Assembly (NCBI GenBank): GCA_009702305.1
Contig: WLIH01000158.1
Span: 1 to 6,502, forward strand
From: Actinomycetota bacterium
Lineage (GTDB): Bacteria; Actinomycetota; Actinomycetes; Propionibacteriales; Nocardioidaceae
Direction: 5' to 3'
DNA: 6,502 nt
Both the position numbers and the translations under genes were made by a program. Positions 1 through 6,502 of this stretch are shown piece by piece. Under the pieces are notes generated by a model that saw only the letters and a program-made list of their open reading frames with translations, made no database searches and was not told the origin of the DNA. Position 1 is the first letter of the stretch. Each line of letters starts with the position of its first letter.

Positions 1-237
1 AGCCGGTGGCGCTGGGTCTTCATGCTGCATGTCGTGCTGACGATGGTGGTGGTCGCGGCCACCGGCAACCACTGGTGGCTCGACGGCGTCGTCGCGGTCG
101 TGCTGCTCCTCGGCGGCCTGGCCGTCGACAGTGCCGCACGCCGCCGTTGGCGGCGACCGCCGCTCAGCTCGGCTACGCCAGCTCCTTGCGGAAGTGGAGA
201 TCAGCGTGCTCCGGCGTCGGCACGGCATCCCAGCTGA
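1..237 (+). CDS. PAP2-superfamily phosphatase/phosphotransferase, C-terminal fragment (5' end outside window)
   Basis: This is the open end of a frame that enters from the left edge and stops with TGA at 235-237. The visible 78 residues begin inside a hydrophobic helix. They then show TGNHWWLD (His at 70-72, Asp at 82-84), which fits the last PAP2 motif, where a catalytic His is followed four residues later by an Asp. A second strongly hydrophobic membrane segment follows (VVAVVLLLGGLA), then an Arg-rich cytoplasmic stretch and a low-complexity tail. PAP2 enzymes dephosphorylate or transfer lipid phosphates at the membrane; the wording around the motif resembles the actinobacterial inositol-phosphotransferase-like (PAP2_3) branch, but the earlier motifs are not in the window. 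The last 65 bases overlap the end of the convergent GNAT gene, so the tail residues are the reverse complement of that gene's 3' end and are probably unconstrained. Substrate is unknown. Confidence 0.75.
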   Translation, partial: SRWRWVFMLHVVLTMVVVAATGNHWWLDGVVAVVLLLGGLAVDSAARRRWRRPPLSSATPAPCGSGDQRAPASARHPS

Positions 238-613
238 AGATCTGCCGGTAGCCCAGCCGTTCGTAGAAGCCGGGCGCCTGGAAGGTGAAGCTGGTGACGA
301 AGACGTGCCTGCAGCCACGCGCGACGGCCTCGGTCTCGAAGTCGCCGATCATCCGAGCTCCGAGCCCGGAGCCTCGGGCGTCCACGTGCACCCAGACCAT
401 CGCGATGCCTGTGGCCACGCCCCAGGTCCAGCCGCTCACCCCGCCCATCAGCACGCCGTCGACGTCGTGCACCTGCACGGTCAGCTCCGGCGCCGGGTCG
501 GTGCCGGCCGTCGCCGCCGCGTTGTGCTCGTCGAGGCGCTCCGCGAGCTGCTGGTCCAGCTCCGGATCGGCTTCGCCGATCTTCGTCACCAGGTCGTCAG
601 GACTCGTCGTCAT
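173..613 (-). CDS. GNAT-family N-acetyltransferase
   Basis: This encodes a 146-residue protein, a usual size for a single-domain GNAT enzyme that moves an acetyl group from acetyl-CoA to an amine. Motif A spans about residues 75-89 (VHVDARGSGLGARMI) and carries the RGSGLG pyrophosphate-binding loop at 80-85. Motif B is QAPGFYERLGYR at about 112-123, with Tyr117 in the position of the usual general acid. The N-terminal 40 residues are acidic and predicted helical. The frame is open upstream to 973, but conserved sequence begins near residue 45 and the longer reading is antisense to the next gene. I chose ATG at 613 because a -10-like GACAAT lies exactly 6 nt before it; ATG at 640 would add nine residues. 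There is no Shine-Dalgarno sequence. The substrate cannot be told from sequence; small-molecule or antibiotic amines are both possible. Confidence 0.88.
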   Translation of the reverse strand: MTTSPDDLVTKIGEADPELDQQLAERLDEHNAAATAGTDPAPELTVQVHDVDGVLMGGVSGWTWGVATGIAMVWVHVDARGSGLGARMIGDFETEAVARGCRHVFVTSFTFQAPGFYERLGYRQIFSWDAVPTPEHADLHFRKELA

Positions 614-619
614 GGCGCC

Positions 620-625
620 ATTGTC
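620..625 (-). promoter_or_regulatory. Possible -10 element for a leaderless GNAT transcript
   Basis: Read on the minus strand, GACAAT is followed by 6 nt and then the ATG at 613. It matches TATAAT at four of six positions, including the key A2 and T6. No convincing -35 is seen. The case rests on the same spacing recurring at other starts in this window. Confidence 0.35.
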
Positions 626-663
626 CGGCCAGGCTGGCATCGGCTCTGGAGAGGGCGCAGCCC

Positions 664-1098
664 TCAGCTCGCATCGACGTCCGTCGGTGAGCGGGTGGCG
701 AGTTGGAAGAGATGGCGCAGGAGGCGAGCGACTTCTTCTCTGGCCGCCTCGGCGCCGAGGTCCTGGAGGGCCCGGGTTCGGTGCGCCGCCGCGAGATCTC
801 CGAGCCTGACGAACGCATCGCCTAGCTCCACCCCTTCGAGATCGACATGGCTGATCCCGCCGTTCGGACGTAGGTGGACCTGGAGGTCGGCACAGTGGCT
901 GGGTCCCGGATTGGTCTCGTGCAGGGGGAGCAGCGGGCACAGTGACTGCAGCTCGAGGTAGCCGCCACACCACAGCAGGTCCGCCTCGCCCGGCTCGGCA
1001 TCAGCTCCCAGCACCTGGCCGCCTTGGCACGGGCTGAAGATCCCCGGAGGCAGGACTGCCTCGACCGCCTCGATCAGTTGTGACATGGGCGTGGGCAT
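664..1098 (-). CDS. Hypothetical protein, 144 aa, Cys/His-containing
   Basis: I do not recognise this protein. It starts with a short amphipathic helix (MSQLIEAVEAVLPP) and continues as a mixed region with four cysteines (24, 44, 54, 69) and several histidines (60, 68, 75, 84). It ends in an Ala/Arg/Leu-rich helix at about 105-135. There is no signal peptide or membrane segment, so it is probably cytosolic. The segment PGPSHCADLQVHLRPNGGISHVDL has the look of an alternating beta strand region. The start at 1098 is favoured by a TAGTCT hexamer exactly 6 nt upstream, which fits leaderless initiation; ATG at 1086 is the alternative. It lies 50 bases upstream of the GNAT gene on the same strand and 38 bases after the stop of the next gene, so all three could be co-transcribed. 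Codon usage matches its neighbours. No function is assigned. Confidence 0.68.
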   Translation of the reverse strand: MPTPMSQLIEAVEAVLPPGIFSPCQGGQVLGADAEPGEADLLWCGGYLELQSLCPLLPLHETNPGPSHCADLQVHLRPNGGISHVDLEGVELGDAFVRLGDLAAAHRTRALQDLGAEAAREEVARLLRHLFQLATRSPTDVDAS

Positions 1099-1104
1099 CG
1101 AACG

Positions 1105-1110
1105 AGACTA
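1105..1110 (-). promoter_or_regulatory. -10 element for a leaderless transcript of the 144-aa gene
   Basis: On the minus strand TAGTCT fits the actinobacterial TANNNT consensus and is followed by 6 nt (CGTTCG) and then ATG at 1098. This would put the transcription start on the A of the start codon. No recognisable -35 hexamer is present. Confidence 0.5.
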
Positions 1111-1136
1111 GACGGGACGCGGCGGCGCTGGTGCGC

Positions 1137-2168
1137 TCACCCCAGCAGGGCGGCGACCTCGGGGGAGGCGTAGAAGGGCTCGAGCTGGGCGCGCACGATC
1201 AGGTCGAGGTCGCCGCTCTCACGCAGGGCTGCGAGCACGCGGGGCGCGATGCGTACCAAGTCTGCGACGAGGTCGGCTCGGTCGATGTCGAGCTCGTCGA
1301 GCAGCTCGGTGGGGCTGTAGCCGCCGAAGCGCTCGAAGAACGCGTCGACGACGACGTCGCCGAGGTGCGCGACGCGCTCGTCGGCGAGGGTGCTGACGGC
1401 GAGCTCGTGCACGGCGTCGACCAGTCCCGAGAGCTCCTCGGTCGAGACACGGTCGCCGAGTCCGGTCATCGGCTCGGCGGCGGCCAGGTCCCACACCTGC
1501 AGTAGCGCCTCGCGGGTGGTCGGGTCCTGGAGGGTCTCGATGACGATCCGGTTGAGGCGGCGTACGGCGAACGTGCCGCCCTTGCCCACCGTGCTGCCGA
1601 CGCCGTCACCGAGGAGCGCCTCGAGCTGCTTGTCGGCGGCGCCCATCACCTTGGAGGCGGACTTGGTGCCGAACGACACCAGCGAGCCCAGACCCGGCAC
1701 CTTGTCGGCGACGGCCTTGTTGGCGGCGAGCACCTCGCCGACGATGCGGCCCATGAAGCGCGAGGCCATCGTGCCGACCAGCGGGCTGTCGGTGAGCCGC
1801 TCCAGGCTGCGCTCCAGCACGGGGGTGAGGGCCAGCAGCTCGTCGAGCAGCGTCTCGACCTGGTCGCGGTCGACGAGGTCGCTGAGCGGGTAGGGCTCGG
1901 CCGGGCCGTCGTGCACCACACCGAGTGCGAGCTCGATCAGCCCGCTCACCGCGGCGCTGGGCGGCACCGTGGCGAGGGCGCGCGACACGATCGCCTGGAT
2001 CGCGTCGCGGTCGACCAGGTCGTCGAGCTGGTGCTTGCCGGAGGCGCTGAACAGCTGCTCGGCCAGGGTCGAGACGGTCGTCGTGAGCCGGTCGCCGTCC
2101 AGCCGGTCGAGGTGGAAGGCCACCTGGGCGTCGAGCAGCTGCTGGGCGAGGGGCGCGGTCGGGGGCAC
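1137..2168 (-). CDS. Hypothetical helical protein with internal LVDRD repeat, 343 aa
   Basis: I cannot place this protein in a named family. It is predicted almost wholly alpha-helical, acidic, rich in Leu, Ala, Asp and Glu, and contains no cysteine. There is no signal peptide or clear transmembrane helix; the stretch at about 157-175 (PGLGSLVSFGTKSASKVMG) is the most hydrophobic and Gly/Ser-rich and may be an amphipathic membrane-associating or packing helix. Residues 48-66 (LDDLVDRDAIQAIVSRALA) and 95-113 (LSDLVDRDQVETLLDELLA) are clear copies of one unit, and a weaker echo occurs near 288-305 (LLDELDIDRADLVADLV). The frame is open further upstream to 2447, but that part is antisense to the SGNH gene. 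GTG at 2168 is preceded 6 nt earlier by TACGGT, supporting a leaderless start. It is divergent from the SGNH hydrolase gene. The role could be structural or scaffolding, but this is not established. Confidence 0.82.
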   Translation of the reverse strand: MPPTAPLAQQLLDAQVAFHLDRLDGDRLTTTVSTLAEQLFSASGKHQLDDLVDRDAIQAIVSRALATVPPSAAVSGLIELALGVVHDGPAEPYPLSDLVDRDQVETLLDELLALTPVLERSLERLTDSPLVGTMASRFMGRIVGEVLAANKAVADKVPGLGSLVSFGTKSASKVMGAADKQLEALLGDGVGSTVGKGGTFAVRRLNRIVIETLQDPTTREALLQVWDLAAAEPMTGLGDRVSTEELSGLVDAVHELAVSTLADERVAHLGDVVVDAFFERFGGYSPTELLDELDIDRADLVADLVRIAPRVLAALRESGDLDLIVRAQLEPFYASPEVAALLG

Positions 2169-2171
2169 GCG

Positions 2172-2200
2172 CTGACCGTACGGGACGACGGGCCTAGGCT
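2172..2200 (+). promoter_or_regulatory. Sigma-70-type promoter for the SGNH hydrolase gene
   Basis: A -35 hexamer CTGACC (2172-2177, four of six to TTGACA) is separated by 17 nt from a -10 hexamer TAGGCT (2195-2200, fits TANNNT). Transcription would begin near 2207 and leave a leader of about 29 nt containing the Shine-Dalgarno site. The -10 sits inside the 8-bp palindrome GCCTAGGC (2192-2199), which could also be a protein-binding half-site. Confidence 0.5.
2175..2180 (-). promoter_or_regulatory. -10 element for a leaderless transcript of the 343-aa helical protein
   Basis: On the minus strand TACGGT matches TANNNT and is followed by CAGCGC and then GTG at 2168, placing the transcript start on the start codon. 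A possible -35 (ATGAGC, 2203-2198, 17 nt spacer) is weak. The element overlaps the -35 of the opposing SGNH promoter by three bases. Confidence 0.5.
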
Positions 2201-2223
2201 CATGCGGTCCCTGGATCGACGCT

Positions 2224-2230
2224 GGAGGAG
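2224..2230 (+). promoter_or_regulatory. Ribosome binding site of the SGNH hydrolase gene
   Basis: GGAGGAG lies 5 nt before the GTG at 2236. It is a strong anti-16S match and fixes this GTG as the start, since no other in-frame start follows closely. Confidence 0.75.
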
Positions 2231-2235
2231 CCACC

Positions 2236-3372
2236 GTGCACGACGTACCGATCGGGCCCGAGCTGCTGCGGGGTGCACTCGACCTGGAGCGCACGGCCGA
2301 GGGCTGGCTGCCGCACCGGCTGCCGGCCTGGGCGCGGGCGCAGTGCGACGACCCGCAGCTCGCGATGGTGGAGGCACAGCCCTCCGGCGTGCGCCTGGCA
2401 CTGCGCACCCGCGCCGACGTGGTCGAGCTGGTCACCCGCCCGACCAAGCGGATCTATCTCGGTGCCCCACCGCGCCCCGACGGGGTCTACGACCTGGTCG
2501 TCGACGGCAGCCTCGTAGCCCAGGCGAGCGCCTCCGAGGGGAGAGCGATCACGATCGACCTGGCCGCCGGCACGATGGAGCAGGTCGACGGTCCGACCAG
2601 CACGGTGCGCTTCGCCGATCTCGGTGACGACGAGAAGGTCCTGGAGATCTGGCTGCCCCACGACGAGACGACCGAGTTGATCTCCCTGCGTGCGTCGGCG
2701 CCCGTCGACGCGGCGCCGGAGACCGCGCGCCCGGTCTGGCTGCACCACGGCAGCTCGATCAGCCACGGATCGGGCGCGGCACACCCGACGGCGACCTGGC
2801 CGGTCGTCGCAGCCACGGCCGGCGGTGTCGACCTGGTCAACCTCGGCTTCGGTGGCAGCGCCCTGCTCGACCCCTTCGTCGCGCGGACCATGCGCGACCT
2901 GCCCGCGGACCTGCTGAGCATCAAGATCGGCATCAACCTCGTCAACACCGACCTGCTGCGTCGGCGCGCCTTCGCGCCCGCGGTGCACGGCTTCCTCGAC
3001 ACCCTGCGCGACGGACATCCGGACACGCCGCTGCTCGTCGTCTCACCGATCCTGTGCCCGATCCACGAGCAGACCCCCGGCCCGTCAGCGCCCGACTTCA
3101 GTCGCATGGCCGAGGGCCGGATCGGCTTCCGAGCCACCGGCGACCCGGGCGACGCGACTCGGCTGACGTTGGCCACGATCCGTCACGAGCTCGCTGCGGT
3201 GGTGCGCCAACGCACTCCCGGTGACCCGCACCTGCGCTACGTCGACGGCCGCGAGCTGTACGGCGAGGCCGACCACGCCGAGCTGCCGCTGCCCGACGAC
3301 CTGCACCCCGACGCCGCCACGCATCTGCGGATGGGGGCGCGGTTCGCCCGGCTCGTATGGGGCCTCGGCTGA
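2236..3372 (+). CDS. SGNH/GDSL-family hydrolase (esterase/lipase-like), 378 aa
   Basis: All four SGNH blocks are present in order. Block I is GSSISHG at about 172-178, with Ser174 as the nucleophile. Block II is NLGFGGSA, with the oxyanion Gly near 204-207. Block III is KIGINLVN, with Gly232 and Asn234. Block V is DDLHPD, with Asp354 and His357. The block I form, with Ser instead of Asp in 'GDS', is typical of the Lipase_GDSL_3-like branch. The first 160 residues form a beta-rich domain resembling the jelly-roll that precedes the catalytic domain in acetyl-esterase-type SGNH enzymes. Such enzymes hydrolyse ester bonds, often acetyl groups on sugars; the substrate here is unknown. No signal peptide is seen, so it probably acts in the cytosol. 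A strong Shine-Dalgarno sequence and a good promoter precede it. It is divergent from the 343-aa helical protein and ends 13 bases from the convergent UvrA-like gene. Confidence 0.9.
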   Translation: MHDVPIGPELLRGALDLERTAEGWLPHRLPAWARAQCDDPQLAMVEAQPSGVRLALRTRADVVELVTRPTKRIYLGAPPRPDGVYDLVVDGSLVAQASASEGRAITIDLAAGTMEQVDGPTSTVRFADLGDDEKVLEIWLPHDETTELISLRASAPVDAAPETARPVWLHHGSSISHGSGAAHPTATWPVVAATAGGVDLVNLGFGGSALLDPFVARTMRDLPADLLSIKIGINLVNTDLLRRRAFAPAVHGFLDTLRDGHPDTPLLVVSPILCPIHEQTPGPSAPDFSRMAEGRIGFRATGDPGDATRLTLATIRHELAAVVRQRTPGDPHLRYVDGRELYGEADHAELPLPDDLHPDAATHLRMGARFARLVWGLG

Positions 3373-3385
3373 TCACTGCCGCGCC

Positions 3386-5775
<2,390 letters not shown>

Positions 5776-5779
<4 letters not shown>

Positions 5780-6429
5780 CGGGTCTCCTCCAGGTCTGCT
5801 GCCCAGCGCGGCACGATGAACACGCCGTCCGCCTCCACGGTCGGGCCGTCGGCGTCGCCGATCGAGGCCACGACGTACACCTTGCGACCTTCCTCCCGGT
5901 CGATGCGGCCCTCGAGGTGGAGGGCTCCGAGCGGGGTGCCCCGGCGGTAGCGCATCGTGAGGGTGCCGGTCATCGTCACCTTCGCGAACCCGCTCGCGGT
6001 CTCGCCCATCAGGTGGTCGAGCAGCAGTGCGGTCACGCCGCCGTGCACGAGGCCGGGCGGCCCCTCGTACGCCGCGCCGAGGACGACGTCGGACGTGGCC
6101 ACGCCGGACGGGTCGTGGTGGATCACCAGCGGGGGAGCGATGGCGTTGTGGGCGCCGACGACGGCGTTGCCCCAGCTCCACGACCGGCCCTCTCCGTTGT
6201 AGCGGATGCCGCGCGGACCGGGGACCTGCGAGACGCGCAGCCGCGCGACCGCCGCCTCGATCTCGGCTTGCACGGCGCGCACCTCGTCATCGGGGACCGT
6301 GGTGCGGATCGTCGCGTCCACCAGGTCGCGCACGGCATCGGCGAGCGGGCGTCGCACGCCCTCCTGACGGTCGACCTCGTCGGTCGGGATGTCGTCGAGC
6401 GTGAACCCGCCGGCGTCGCTGAACATCAT
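5776..6429 (-). CDS. PaaI-type hotdog-fold thioesterase, 217 aa
   Basis: The C-terminal half is a single hotdog domain. It has YEGPPGLVHGGVTALLLDHLMG, with the HGG motif at about 129-131 on the central helix and Asp138 in the position of the usual acidic catalytic residue. Strands follow (MTGTLTMRYRRGTPLG, ALHLEGRI, KVYVVASIGD, VEADGVFIVP). This pattern is that of PaaI/THEM4-like acyl-CoA thioesterases, which hydrolyse acyl- or aryl-CoA in the cytosol. The first 70 residues are an acidic, helical extension longer than in minimal PaaI proteins (about 140 residues). Start choice is among GTG 6435, ATG 6429 and ATG 6426. ATG 6429 is preferred because a -10-like GATGAT lies exactly 6 nt before it; there is no Shine-Dalgarno sequence. 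The stop overlaps the UvrA-like start (ATGA), making a two-gene operon. The acyl substrate is unknown. Confidence 0.88.
5785..5791 (-). promoter_or_regulatory. Ribosome binding site of the UvrA-like gene, inside the thioesterase coding end
   Basis: On the minus strand GGAGGAG lies 5 nt before ATG 5779, within the last codons of the thioesterase (Leu-Glu-Glu-Thr-Arg). Together with the ATGA stop/start overlap at 5776-5779 it indicates translational coupling and decides this start. Confidence 0.75.
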
Positions 6430-6435
6430 CCGCAC

Positions 6436-6441
6436 ATCATC
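6436..6441 (-). promoter_or_regulatory. Possible -10 element for a leaderless thioesterase transcript
   Basis: On the minus strand GATGAT is followed by GTGCGG and then ATG at 6429. It matches TATAAT at four of six positions. It is AT-richer than the surroundings, but the site is weak alone and is supported mainly by the shared spacing. Confidence 0.3.
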
Positions 6442-6472
6442 GGGTCAGAGTCCCCGCGGCCGCTCGGCCGGG

Positions 6473-6478
6473 TAGGTT
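6473..6478 (+). promoter_or_regulatory. -10 element facing the right window edge
   Basis: TAGGTT fits TANNNT and lies 8 nt before an ATG at 6487. No clear -35 is present. It would serve a divergent gene whose body is outside the window. Confidence 0.35.
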
Positions 6479-6486
6479 CCGGTGCC

Positions 6487-6502
6487 ATGCCCCCGACCGC
6501 CG
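6487..6502 (+). CDS. Possible start of a divergent gene (only the first five codons visible)
   Basis: An ATG at 6487 opens a frame reading MPPTA up to the edge. It sits 8 nt after a TANNNT hexamer, which fits leaderless initiation, and is divergent from the thioesterase gene with about 57 bases between the two starts. Five codons cannot identify a product or prove that the frame stays open. Confidence 0.3.

Noticed and set aside
131..961. A 276-codon plus-strand open frame across the GNAT and 144-aa genes
   Set aside because: Spans two minus-strand genes, low-complexity His/Arg/Ala composition, no domain; the minus-strand GNAT motifs are decisive.
2169..2447. Upstream extension of the 343-aa helical protein to 2447
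   Set aside because: The added 93 residues are Arg/Ser/Pro-rich and antisense to the SGNH gene's N-terminus; the GTG at 2168 has a well-placed -10 element.
2200..3018. A 272-codon minus-strand open frame antisense to the SGNH hydrolase gene
   Set aside because: The plus strand carries all four SGNH blocks with correct order and a strong ribosome site; the antisense frame has no motif.

Overview
The window is uniformly very GC-rich with a strong G/C third-position bias. It has compact gene spacing, GTG as well as ATG starts, and apparent leaderless promoters. This points to a high-GC actinobacterium; a Nocardioides-like organism is my guess from gene style, not proof. I see no insertion sequence, CRISPR array, tRNA, rRNA, prophage gene or compositional break. 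No stretch over about 70 bases lacks a gene.

Layout, left to right. (1) At 1-237 (+) lies the C-terminal end of a membrane PAP2-type phosphatase or phosphotransferase. Its tail overlaps, tail to tail, the end of (2) a GNAT acetyltransferase at 173-613 (-). (3) At 664-1098 (-) is an unrecognised 144-residue protein. (4) At 1137-2168 (-) is an unrecognised 343-residue helical protein with an internal repeat. (5) Divergent from it at 2236-3372 (+) is a cytoplasmic-type SGNH/GDSL hydrolase. It converges with (6) a 797-residue UvrA-like tandem ATPase at 3386-5779 (-). The ATPase is translationally coupled through an ATGA overlap to (7) an upstream PaaI/hotdog thioesterase at 5776-6429 (-). (8) A possible leaderless gene begins at 6487 (+) and runs off the right edge.

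The clearest functional unit is the thioesterase plus UvrA-like operon. The UvrA-like protein keeps both ATPase modules and a zinc-finger module but lacks the UvrB-binding domain. That is the pattern of UvrA paralogues such as the Streptomyces DrrC drug-resistance type, rather than of the housekeeping excinuclease. The SGNH gene and its divergent neighbour appear to share one promoter region with overlapping elements. Four of the minus-strand genes have a -10-like hexamer exactly 6 nt before a start codon. The genes carrying a clear Shine-Dalgarno sequence are the SGNH hydrolase and the coupled UvrA-like gene. No obviously new defence or mobile system is visible; the findings are of moderate interest.
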